Source: Burkholderia puraquae (GTDB lineage: Bacteria; Pseudomonadota; Gammaproteobacteria; Burkholderiales; Burkholderiaceae). From it: a stretch of 64,000 nt of DNA. The stretch lies in the NCBI RefSeq assembly GCF_002099195.1, contig NZ_NBYX01000030.1:1-64000 (forward strand). Direction: 5' to 3'. The notes below the pieces were generated by a model. It did not search any database. It had not been told where the DNA came from and worked only from the letters and a program-made list of their open reading frames with translations. Of the stretch, positions 26,176-35,526 are shown piece after piece (the first letter of the stretch is position 1; the number at the start of each line of letters is the position of its first letter). Position numbers and translations under genes: made by a program.

Positions 26176-26411
26176 CGTTCGTCGAGCTGAAGCTGCCCGC
26201 GGTGGCGCTCGCGGCGCCCGACCGGCAGCGGCAATTCGTCGAACGGGCGACCGCGATCGTGCTGCGCCGGGCCGGTGGGCGGCTGACGCCCGCGCAAGTC
26301 TGGGTGAACGTCGTTCATGCGGCCGACGGCGGATGGGGGATTGCCGGACGACGCTACGACAACGCATCGCTTGTCGATTCGGTCCAGAGTGCGGCGGCGG
26401 TAGCCCACTAA
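26160..26411 (+). pseudogene. 4-oxalocrotonate tautomerase-like protein, 5' end damaged
   Basis: Reads FVELKLPAVALAAPDRQRQF followed by VERATAIVLRRAGG, TPAQVWVNVVHAADGGWGIAGR and a short tail. This matches tautomerase-superfamily proteins in which a beta-strand follows the N-terminal catalytic Pro. That Met-Pro start is gone; the frame can only begin at a GTG (26160) inside former tetR sequence. An N-terminal Pro is required for tautomerase chemistry, so any product would be inactive. Head to head with the truncated tetR. Confidence 0.6.
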
Positions 26412-26476
26412 TCGCAACTAACGGTCAAGTCGTCAGATGTCGACCGACGGCGTGGCGGCGTTCGCCGCCACGCCGG

Positions 26477-27367
26477 TCATTTTTCGTCGCCTGCAGCCCG
26501 CAGCGCGCGGACCAGTTCGCTGGCGGCCTTGCCCAGCCCTGTGTGCTGCGGCCGCCGCAGGTACACAGGCAGCGGCAGCCCGTTCCGGATGTTCGCGAAC
26601 ACGAGCGGTGCGAGCTCGCCGTCGGCGACGTATCGGCCGATCACGGCGGCGGGCAGGTTCGCCCAGCCATGTCCGGCCTTCACGAGCGCGATCGCGGTGG
26701 CCATGTCGGTGACCTTCCACGTGCGGTTGCCGATCAGCGGCCGCACGTCGGTGAGCGGCCGCTCGGGATCGGCGATCACGATCTGCCGAAAGCCCGACAA
26801 TCGCTCGATCGCCTCGGGTTGCGCGCATTCGGCGATTGCCGGATGGCTCGGCGCGGCGACTGCGACGAGCATCTCGGTCCACAGCGCATGAATCTGTTCC
26901 TGCGGATGCAGGTCGAGCCCGCCGTACGCGACGCACAGATCGACGGCGCCGCGATGCAGCGCATCGACGATCACGTCCTGCGGTGCCGTGACGAGGCTGA
27001 TCGCGAGCGCCGGGTATTTCGCGGCGACGGCCGTCAGCGCACGGGCGACGGGCGTGCCGTCGAGTTCGGCGGCGAGGCCGAGCCGCAACGTATCTTCGAC
27101 GCCTTCCGACAGGTGCTGCGCATGGGCGCGCAGCGCGTGCAGCCGTTCGGCGATCGAGCGCGCATCGGGCAGCAGTGCGGCCATCGCGGCGGTCGGCGTC
27201 GGTTCCCGCGTGCCGCGATCGAACAGCACGAGGTCGAGTTCGGCCTCGAGGTTCGCGATCGCCATGCTGATCGCCGACGGCGTGCGGCCGAGCGCACGCG
27301 CGGCGGCGGAAAACGAGCCTTTGTCGATGACGGTCAGCAGCATGTCGATGTGATCGCTGGTCAGCAT
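26477..27367 (-). CDS. LysR-family regulator next to a PACE exporter
   Basis: A 296-residue LysR protein: winged helix at residues 1-60 (MLLTVIDKGSFSAAARALGRTPSAISMAIANLEAEL) and an effector domain beginning DTLRLGLAAELDG. ATG 27367 has GGAGG 7 nt upstream. It is divergent from the PACE-family gene 99 bp away, the arrangement seen for AceR/AceI, where a LysR protein turns on the exporter in response to its amine or biocide substrate. It is probably the regulator of that gene. Confidence 0.83.
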   Translation of the reverse strand: MLTSDHIDMLLTVIDKGSFSAAARALGRTPSAISMAIANLEAELDLVLFDRGTREPTPTAAMAALLPDARSIAERLHALRAHAQHLSEGVEDTLRLGLAAELDGTPVARALTAVAAKYPALAISLVTAPQDVIVDALHRGAVDLCVAYGGLDLHPQEQIHALWTEMLVAVAAPSHPAIAECAQPEAIERLSGFRQIVIADPERPLTDVRPLIGNRTWKVTDMATAIALVKAGHGWANLPAAVIGRYVADGELAPLVFANIRNGLPLPVYLRRPQHTGLGKAASELVRALRAAGDEK

Positions 27368-27466
27368 GCACCGGCCTCCTGTCAGAAAAATTGAAAGGAC
27401 CTGACTTTTGCGGACGCGCTACCCGCTGATAGTCTCGCCACCATGTTCGATAGAAGGTGGATGGTC

Positions 27467-27916
27467 ATGCAAGGATGGAAGAGGCGCATAGTCTACGTCG
27501 TGATGTTCGAGGTGCTCGGCATCCTGATTGCATCGTCGGTGCTCGGCATGCTGAGCGGCGCGGGCGTGGCGACGAGCGGCGTGATGGGGGTGATGATCTC
27601 GACGACGGGCGTCACCGTCAATTTCCTGTACAACCTCGCGTTCGAGGCGTGGGAGCGGAAAAGCGCGGCGACGACGCGCACGGTCGGGCGCCGCGTGCTG
27701 CATGCGATCGGCTTCCAGGCCGCGCTCGTGACGTTCCTGATCCCGCTGATCGCGTGGTGGCTCGACGTGTCGCTGCTGCAGGCGTTCCTGTATGACGCGG
27801 TGCTGATCGTGTTCTTCCCGATCTTCACGTTCGTGTACAACTGGTCGTTCGACAGCGTGTTCGGGTTGCCGGATTCGGTCACGCGCAAGGCGGAGCCGGG
27901 GCCGGCAGCGTGGTAA
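27467..27916 (+). CDS. PACE-family efflux transporter
   Basis: A 149-residue inner-membrane protein built of two bacterial transmembrane pair repeats, four helices in all: RRIVYVVMFEVLGILIASSVL, GVTVNFLYNLAFEAWE, VLHAIGFQAALVTFLIPLIAWWL and VLIVFFPIFTFVYNWSFD. The E in FE of helix 1 and the N-x-x-F/Y-N of helices 2 and 4 match PACE signatures. The family expels biocides such as chlorhexidine and acriflavine and natural polyamines such as cadaverine. Start 27467 was chosen because AGAAGGTGG lies 6 nt upstream; ATG 27443 and ATG 27461 are alternatives. Confidence 0.85.
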   Translation: MQGWKRRIVYVVMFEVLGILIASSVLGMLSGAGVATSGVMGVMISTTGVTVNFLYNLAFEAWERKSAATTRTVGRRVLHAIGFQAALVTFLIPLIAWWLDVSLLQAFLYDAVLIVFFPIFTFVYNWSFDSVFGLPDSVTRKAEPGPAAW

Positions 27917-28062
27917 GCCGCGCGGGCGGAATTGCGCAGGCAGATTGACGGGACGGACGCGCCGGTGACGCACGGCGCTTGATGAAGCGGCGGTGCGGCG
28001 CGTATCCGCATCGTCGTTGAACTGCGAGGAGAACAGGCGGCGCAGAAGCCGCCCGAACGCAT

Positions 28063-28914
28063 TTACGCGGTGACGAACTCGTGCACGAAGCGGTTGAACA
28101 CGGTGGGGCTCGCCGCATTCATTCCGTGCGATGCGCCGGCGACGGTCTGTCGTTGCGCGTGACCGATCCATTGCGACAGCGTATCGACGTTGTTGCGGAA
28201 CATCTTCGGGCTGCGCTGGCCGTCGATCAGCAGCGTGCGGCATGCGATGTCGCCGGCCGTGTGCTGCGAATACGCGGGCAGCGGGTCGCGCAACTGCTTC
28301 GGCAGCGTGCTCGCGTTGTCGATCGCCATCGTGCGGAAGCGCGACGTGCTCTTCTTCCATGCGCCGGGCAGGCTCACCGAGTCGACGAACATCTCGAGAC
28401 CGGCTTCGACGTCGCCTTGCCCGATCAGGTTCACGGCCTTCGTGCGCAGCGCGATCGCGGCGGCCGGCAGCGCGGCTTCGCGCACGCCCGGCTGTTGCAG
28501 CGGGCCGCCCGGATCGGCGAGCGTCAGCGACTCGACGAGGTGCGGATGCTGGCGCGCGACGTTGAACGCGACGCTGCCGCCGCGCGAGTGGCCGACCAGA
28601 TGCACGGGGCCGAGATCGAGCGCGTCGATGAATTCGGCGAGTTCGTCGACGTGGTTCTGCCAGCTGAACTCGTCCTGGATGCCCGCTTCGACGGCCGGCC
28701 AGTAGTGGCTCAGGCTCGGCGCGATGCAGCGGTAGTGGGCCGACAGCGAGGCGAGTTGCGGATCCCAGTAGCGGTAGTCGCACAGCGAGCCGTGCACGAA
28801 CACCATCGGCGCACCGCTGCCCCGCTCGACATACGGCAGGCTGATGCCTGACGAAAGCGTCGCAAATTGCAGGTCGGGGTTCGCGAGCACGGACGGCTCG
28901 ATTCGCATGTTCAT
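28063..28914 (-). CDS. Alpha/beta hydrolase
   Basis: A 283-residue alpha/beta-hydrolase fold protein: oxyanion region MVFVHGSLCDYRYWDPQ, nucleophile elbow VGHSRGGSVA with Ser, acid residue region CRTLLIDGQRSP and catalytic His in GASHGMNAASP. Such proteins are esterases, C-C hydrolases or haloperoxidase-like enzymes, and the substrate is unknown. Start 28914 was preferred over an upstream GTG that adds a poor leader; neither has a strong ribosome site. Stands alone on the minus strand. Confidence 0.8.
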   Translation of the reverse strand: MNMRIEPSVLANPDLQFATLSSGISLPYVERGSGAPMVFVHGSLCDYRYWDPQLASLSAHYRCIAPSLSHYWPAVEAGIQDEFSWQNHVDELAEFIDALDLGPVHLVGHSRGGSVAFNVARQHPHLVESLTLADPGGPLQQPGVREAALPAAAIALRTKAVNLIGQGDVEAGLEMFVDSVSLPGAWKKSTSRFRTMAIDNASTLPKQLRDPLPAYSQHTAGDIACRTLLIDGQRSPKMFRNNVDTLSQWIGHAQRQTVAGASHGMNAASPTVFNRFVHEFVTA

Positions 28915-29061
28915 GACTGAAAGACTCAAAGGTGCGTCAACACGACGCAACTATGCATCACCGCGACCTGCAAGGAAAACGCATAATTTTCATCGTGACG
29001 ATCAATTTTATTGATGACTCGGCCGCAAACCCTTGTCGGAAGGGGATGGGTGTCGATGCTT

Positions 29062-29080
29062 TCAATCGTCTAACGATTGA
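29062..29080. promoter_or_regulatory. Perfect 8-3-8 palindrome upstream of the hydrolase
   Basis: TCAATCGT, CTA, ACGATTGA in the 269-bp gap between DUF3579 and the hydrolase gene, about 150 bp before the hydrolase start. A likely operator, with no obvious regulator gene adjacent. Confidence 0.4.
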
Positions 29081-29183
29081 TCGCAAAGCCGGACTGGCCT
29101 GAAACGGGCGTGTGGCGGCCTGCGCATCTGCGCATCTCAACGGGGAAAAGGGGAAGGCACGAGCCGCGAACGCGGCCCGCGTT

Positions 29184-29513
29184 TCACCGCACCGCCAGCA
29201 CGGGCGCGGTCTGAAGCTCGACGGGGAGGTCGTTGTCGGCGGCGAACTGCATCGCGAAATCGAATGCGTCCGCGCATACGGTGCGCAATTCGTCCGACAC
29301 GAACAGGCATTTGACGCCGCCGTCGACGGCGGGCATCGCGAGCCGCGACAGCGCGCACGGATAGCCGGGCCGCCGTTCGCCGACGAACAGCGTGATGACA
29401 CCCGCGAGACGTTCGGGCCAGTCGCTCGGGCGGAAGGTTTTCTGCGCGCGCGTGACGCCGCGGATCAGGTGGCCGGCGACGCGGCCTTGTTCAGTGACTT
29501 CGATGCGATCCAT
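29184..29513 (-). CDS. DUF3579-family protein
   Basis: A 109-residue cytoplasmic protein with the DUF3579 pattern: LIRGVTRAQKTFRPSDWPERLAGV at residues 17-40, then the GVKCLFVSDELR strand and a C-terminal helix FAMQFAADNDLPVEL. No signal peptide. It starts 22 bp after the dctD stop on the same strand, so it probably belongs to the dctB-dctD transcript. Function unknown; a helper or small-ligand-binding role is only a guess. Confidence 0.7.
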   Translation of the reverse strand: MDRIEVTEQGRVAGHLIRGVTRAQKTFRPSDWPERLAGVITLFVGERRPGYPCALSRLAMPAVDGGVKCLFVSDELRTVCADAFDFAMQFAADNDLPVELQTAPVLAVR

Positions 29514-29535
29514 GCTGTGCGTGTCCTCGTTCGCG

Positions 29536-30886
<1,351 letters not shown>

Positions 30887-30897
<11 letters not shown>

Positions 30898-32770
30898 GCT
30901 CTGTCCTTTGCAGCGTTGCCGCCGCGAATTCGATACTGAACTGCGCGCCGCCTTCGTCGCGGTTCGTCGCGGCGATCTTCGCGCCGAATGCCTCGACGAT
31001 GCGCGACGTGATCGCGAGGCCGAGCCCGAGGCCCTGGCCGCGCGGCTTGGTCGTGACGAACGGCTCGAACAGGTGCGGCAGCACCTCGGGCGCGATGCCC
31101 GCGCCGCTGTCGGCAACCGTGAAGCGCACGCGGCCGGTTTCGTCCGGCCCGGCGGCCTCGATGACGATGCGGCGCACCGGCGCGTCGTGCACCGCGTCGA
31201 GCGCGTTGCCGAGCAGGTTCACGATCACCTGCTGCAGCTGGCTCGATTCGGCCGACACGGCGGTGCCGGGCGCGATGTTCACGTCGAGCTGCACGCCTTC
31301 GTCGCGGATCCGCGCGTCGTAGATGAACCGCGCATGCGCGACGGCCTCGTTCAGCGAGACCGCGACGCGCTCGACGTCGGGCTTGCGCGCGAAGGTCTTC
31401 AGCTCGCCGGTGAGCACGGCCATGCTGTCGACGAGCTTGCCGATCCGTTCGAGATTGGCGAGCGCCGGCGCCGGCTGGCCGCGCTCGAAGAACGTGCGCG
31501 CGTTGTCGCACAGCGTGCGGATCGCGACGAGCGGCTGGTTCAGCTCGTGCGTGAGGCCGGCGGCCATCTGCCCGAGCACCGCGAGCTTGCCCGCGTGCAC
31601 GACTTCCTGCTGCGACGCACGCAGCCGCTGCTCGGTGCGCTCGCGCTCGACGATTTCGCGCTGCATCCGTTCGTTCGCGGCCGTCAGTGCGGCCGTGCGC
31701 TGGGCGACGGTCAGCTCGAGCTGGTCGTTCGCGCGGCGCAGCGCGTCCTGCGCGTTCAGCCGCGCGACGATCGCCCGGCGGCGCTGGATCGCGTAGCCGG
31801 CCAGCAGCGCGGCGATCAGGAACGCGCCGGTGACGAACACGAAGGCCGTCTGCTGCTGGCGCCGCGCGCCCGCGATGTCGAGCAGCACCATCAGCGAATC
31901 GCCGGCCTGCGGTGCGGGGCGCGCCATCACGAGATAGCGCGTGGTGCGGCCGGTGCGGCGCGGATCGGGGAAGGTGCCGAACCACGCGGCCGCGCTGCGA
32001 TCGCCGATGCGGCGGTACGGCAGCGCGTCGACCGTGCGGCCCGCGTATTGCCGCGACGCCTGGATGTCGCGCTGCTGCTGCGCGGTGATCGGGCGCAGCG
32101 CGGTGAATTTCCATGCGGGTTCGGTCGAGATCACGACCACGCCATTGCTGTCGACGACCATCGCGGCGACGCCCGGCGCGCGCCACGCCGATTCGAGCGA
32201 ATCGACGCTGATCTTCACGGCGGCCACGCCGATCGGCACGCCGCCGTCGCGCACCGCACTGGCGAAGTAGACGCCCGGCACGCCGGTGTTGGTGCCAATG
32301 CCGAAGAAGCGGCCGCTGCCGCGCGCGAGCGCGTCCTTGAAGTACGGCCGGTACGACACGTTGGTGCCGACGAAGCTGAGCGTCTCGTTCCAGTTGCTGG
32401 CGGCGATCACGTCGCCCTGCAGGTCGATCACGTCGACCGCACCGCTGCCCGCGTCGCGGTTCACGGCTTCAAGGTAGGTGTTGACCGTGTGCACGAGCTC
32501 GGGGGCGTCATGCGGCGCGGTTTTCAGCATCGTGCGCACGCCGTCCTGTCGCGCGACCAGGCCGGGCAGGATCTCGAAGCGGCCAAGTTCGCTCTTCAGG
32601 CTCGACGCATACAGGTCGAGCCGGTGCGCGCCGGTTTCCTCGAGCGCGTCGATCGCGCGTTCCCACGCGAAATCGACCGCCGCGGCTGCGACGCACACAT
32701 ACAGCACGCCGGCCGATGCCCAGCCCCACCACGGGATTCCCTTGAAGCTCTTCTGCACGTTCGCCCTCAT
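30887..32770 (-). CDS. dctB: C4-dicarboxylate-type sensor histidine kinase (DctB type)
   Basis: 627 residues. N-terminal membrane helix (WWGWASAGVLYVCVAAAAVDFAW), a periplasmic double-PAS/Cache sensor (about 35-290) with SNWNETLSFVGTNVSYRPYFKDAL, RFFGIGTNTGVPGVYFA and VAAVKISVDSLESAW, then a second helix (FVFVTGAFLIAALLAGYAI) and a coiled coil. Next come the phospho-acceptor H-box MAAGLTHELNQPLVAIRTL, N-box NLLGNALDAV and ATP-lid DSGAGI and GLGLGLAI. It senses organic acids outside the cell and phosphorylates DctD. ATG 32770 was chosen over an upstream TTG. The neighbouring 2HCT carrier suggests citrate or malate as signal. Confidence 0.85.
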
Positions 32771-32885
32771 CGAAGCCCGCAACCGCCCGCCCCGAACGAT
32801 GCCCGGAACGACGCGCGCCGCGCGCCGGCTGGGCCGGCGGCGGCGCGTGCGAAGCGGCCGGCGCGACGGTGCGCGCGGCGGCGCG

Positions 32886-34250
32886 TCATCCGAAGTGTGC
32901 GATCAGGATCAGCGTGACCGTGACGACGATCGCGCCGCCGATACGCGTCGCGATCTGCGCGAACGGCATCAGCTGCATCCGGTTCGCGGCAGTCAGGATC
33001 GCGACGTCGCCGGTGCCGCCTTGCCCGCTATGGCAGGCGTTCACGATTGCGGTGTCGATAGGGTACATCTTCATCAGGCGGCCGACCACGAAACCGGTGC
33101 CCATCAGCGTCGCGACGGTCGACACGATCGTGACGACGTTGACGATCGTGAACGCGGCGGTCAGCTTGTCCCACGGCGTCATCGCGACGCCGATCGCGAA
33201 CAGCAGCGGATACGTGACGGCGGTCGAGAAGAACTTGTAGACGACGAATGCGCCTTCCTGCAGCGGCGGGGACACCGCGCGCGCGAGCTTGACGAGCACG
33301 GCGAGGAACAGCATCGCGACCGGCGCGGGCAGGCCGAACAGCTTGTGCGCCATCAGGCCGACCAGGTACAGCGTGATGGCCGTGATGCCGGCGCCCGCGA
33401 TGTGCGAGACGTCGACGTGGCCGCGGATCTCCTCGTTCTCGGGCGTCATGTCGCCCGATTCGCCGACCTGCAGGCGACCGTTGCCGGTCAGGTGCGGGAA
33501 GCGCTTGCCGAGCATGTCGAGCGCGCCCGACAGGATGATCGCGGTCAGGCTGCCGAGCATCACCGGCGGCAGCACCATCGCGAACATCTCGCCTTGCGGC
33601 AGGTGCATCAGTTCCGAGTAGCCGATCGACAGCGGAATCGCGCCTTCGCCGACGCCGCCTGCCATGATCGGCACGACGATGTACAGCAACGTGTGACGCG
33701 CGCCGAGGCCGAGTGCGGTGCCGACCGCCGTGCCGACGATCGCGGCCGCGACCGAACCGGCCGCGAGCGGGATGAAGATCTTCACGAAGCCCTGGATCAG
33801 CACGCGGCGATCCATGCTCAGGATGCTGCCGACGATGATCGACGCGATGAACAGGTACAGGAAGTTGGTCGACTTCGTGAACTCGACCGTCAGGTTCAGC
33901 ACCGGCTTCGGCAGCACGTGGTAGTACGTGAGCGCCGACGGCACGAAGGTCGCAAAGATCGCCGCCGCGCCGATGTTGCGCAAGAGCGGCAGGCGCTTGC
34001 CCAGTTCCGCACAGGTGAAGCCGAAGAACGCGAGCACCGCGATCGCCATCGAGATCTCGCCGGGCACCTTGCCGGTCACCGAGAAGCCGACGATCAACGC
34101 GAGCAGGATGAAGTAGACGGGCAGCGGAATGATGCCGATGCGGATTTCCATCAGTTTCCACCAGCCTTCCGGCCAGAAGCGCTCGCGCGGGGCGGCGACG
34201 GCGTCGGAAACCGGCTCCGGATGGGACGGGGTATGGATTGAGGTCTGCAA
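32886..34250 (-). CDS. 2-hydroxycarboxylate transporter (CitS/MaeN/CimH family)
   Basis: A 454-residue secondary transporter for citrate, malate or related 2-hydroxy acids. About 11 membrane helices and two re-entrant GGxG loops, the family hallmark: IMAGGVGEGAIPLS near 195 and ACHSGQGGTGDVAILTAANR near 415. The gene appears to begin with TTG at 34250, because AGGAG lies 7 nt upstream; the next ATG (MEIRIGII, residue 34) lacks a site. It lies just upstream of dctB on the same strand, 115 bp apart, with a sigma-54 promoter before it. Confidence 0.88.
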   Translation of the reverse strand: MQTSIHTPSHPEPVSDAVAAPRERFWPEGWWKLMEIRIGIIPLPVYFILLALIVGFSVTGKVPGEISMAIAVLAFFGFTCAELGKRLPLLRNIGAAAIFATFVPSALTYYHVLPKPVLNLTVEFTKSTNFLYLFIASIIVGSILSMDRRVLIQGFVKIFIPLAAGSVAAAIVGTAVGTALGLGARHTLLYIVVPIMAGGVGEGAIPLSIGYSELMHLPQGEMFAMVLPPVMLGSLTAIILSGALDMLGKRFPHLTGNGRLQVGESGDMTPENEEIRGHVDVSHIAGAGITAITLYLVGLMAHKLFGLPAPVAMLFLAVLVKLARAVSPPLQEGAFVVYKFFSTAVTYPLLFAIGVAMTPWDKLTAAFTIVNVVTIVSTVATLMGTGFVVGRLMKMYPIDTAIVNACHSGQGGTGDVAILTAANRMQLMPFAQIATRIGGAIVVTVTLILIAHFG

Positions 34251-34311
34251 GACGTGTCTCCTGATGTTGGAATGCCTGCATGGCTTCGCGGCATCGTGTG
34301 CCGTCTATTAC

Positions 34312-34326
34312 GCAACCCCCGTGCCA
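34312..34326 (-). promoter_or_regulatory. Sigma-54 (-24/-12) promoter of the 2HCT transporter
   Basis: The minus strand reads TGGCACGGGGGTTGC: the GG and GC doublets have the required 10-bp spacing and the motif matches the TGGCACG-N4-TTGC consensus fully. The transcript would start near 34300, leaving a 50-nt leader before the TTG start codon. A DctD-type activator gene is immediately downstream. Confidence 0.88.
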
Positions 34327-34410
34327 GGAATCCGGCCTGCCGGAATATTTTTAATTCATTGATTTATAAGGTATTTGTTTCGTCTGCGGAAAGGGTGGCC
34401 CGACCGGCTG

Positions 34411-34455
34411 GCCGAGATTTCGGAATTCGCCCGGCGCCCAGGCCGAGATTTCGGC
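34411..34455. promoter_or_regulatory. Paired dyads, likely DctD-type enhancer sites
   Basis: GCCGAGATTTCGG (34411-34423) and GCCGAGATTTCGGC (34442-34455) are two copies of one short dyad (CCGA, GATT, TCGG) 31 bp apart, close to three helical turns. They lie about 85-145 bp upstream of the -24/-12 promoter, the usual place for a sigma-54 activator. No other gene uses this space except metQ, 230 bp to the right. Confidence 0.6.
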
Positions 34456-34684
34456 CAGGCGGCCGGCCGGGCGTCCGGTCAGGCCCCCGATCCAGCGTGG
34501 CCGCCCGCCATATCGCCGCACGCGATTTTCTTCGCACAATCGCTTCGTAGACCGCCCCCGCGCCGCTCTCTATCATCGGCTGATCCTTTTCCGACGCGTT
34601 TGACCCCTGTCCGGAGAACGCCCGCGCGTTCGCCGCGGCATCGCTCATCCGTCGATACCGTCTTTGGACAGGAGAGTGGTTTCC

Positions 34685-35515
34685 ATGCTGCATGCCGTTT
34701 TTTCCGCCCGCTTTTCCGCCGGCCGCGTTGCGCGTCTGCTGGCCGCCACCCTGCTTGGCGTCGCGCTGCTCAATGGCGCGCAGGCCGACACCGCGCCGCT
34801 GAAGGTCGGCATCTCGACCAGCCCGCAGATCGAAGCGCTGAAGGTCGCCGCGAAGGAGGCGAAGGCGCAGGGGCTCGACGTGCGGATCGTCGAATTCACC
34901 GACTGGAATACGCCGAATGCGGCGCTCGCGAACAAGGACATCGACGTCAACTACTTCCAGCACCTCCCGTTCCTCGAGAACGCGAACAAGCAGGGCGGCT
35001 ATAACTTCGTGTCGATCGCGCCCGGCACGATCATGAAGATCGGCCTCTATTCGAAGAAGGTGAAAAGCTTCAGCGAGCTGAAGGACGGCGCGAAGGTCGC
35101 GATCGCGAACGATCCGGTGAACGGCGGGCGCGGGCTGTTGCTGCTGCAGCGCGCGGGCTTGATCACGCTGAAGCCGGGCGCCGACTACCGCGCGACGACG
35201 CACGACATCGTCGCGAACCCGAAGCATCTGAAGATCATTCCGCTCGAAGCGTCGCAACTCGCCCGTTCGCTCGACGACGTCGATCTTGCGCAGGGCTACC
35301 CGAGCTTCATCAAGCTCGCCGGCACGACCGACCCGAATAGCGCGCTGCTGTTCGACGGCACCGAGAACAAGATCTTCGCGATCCAGTGGGTCGTGCGGCC
35401 GGACAGCGTGAACGACCCGCGCATCCGCAAGTTCATCGCGATCTACCAGCAGTCGCCGGCCGTGCGCAAGGCGCTCGACAACGCGTTCGGCTCGCTGTAC
35501 GCGATCGCGTGGTGA
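34685..35515 (+). CDS. metQ: MetQ/NlpA-family substrate-binding protein
   Basis: A 276-residue periplasmic binding protein of the MetQ family. Sec signal peptide ends NGAQA; unlike classic MetQ there is no lipobox Cys, so it is soluble. Core segments are LKVGISTSPQIEALKVAAKEAKAQGL, EFTDWNTPNAALANKDIDVNYFQHLPFL and IANDPVNGGRGLLLLQRAGL. ATG 34685 follows AGGAGA. It heads an operon with metN and metI but also two sulfur-type monooxygenases, so it may bind an organosulfur compound rather than methionine. Confidence 0.88.
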   Translation: MLHAVFSARFSAGRVARLLAATLLGVALLNGAQADTAPLKVGISTSPQIEALKVAAKEAKAQGLDVRIVEFTDWNTPNAALANKDIDVNYFQHLPFLENANKQGGYNFVSIAPGTIMKIGLYSKKVKSFSELKDGAKVAIANDPVNGGRGLLLLQRAGLITLKPGADYRATTHDIVANPKHLKIIPLEASQLARSLDDVDLAQGYPSFIKLAGTTDPNSALLFDGTENKIFAIQWVVRPDSVNDPRIRKFIAIYQQSPAVRKALDNAFGSLYAIAW

Positions 35516-35526
35516 CGGAGGCGGGC

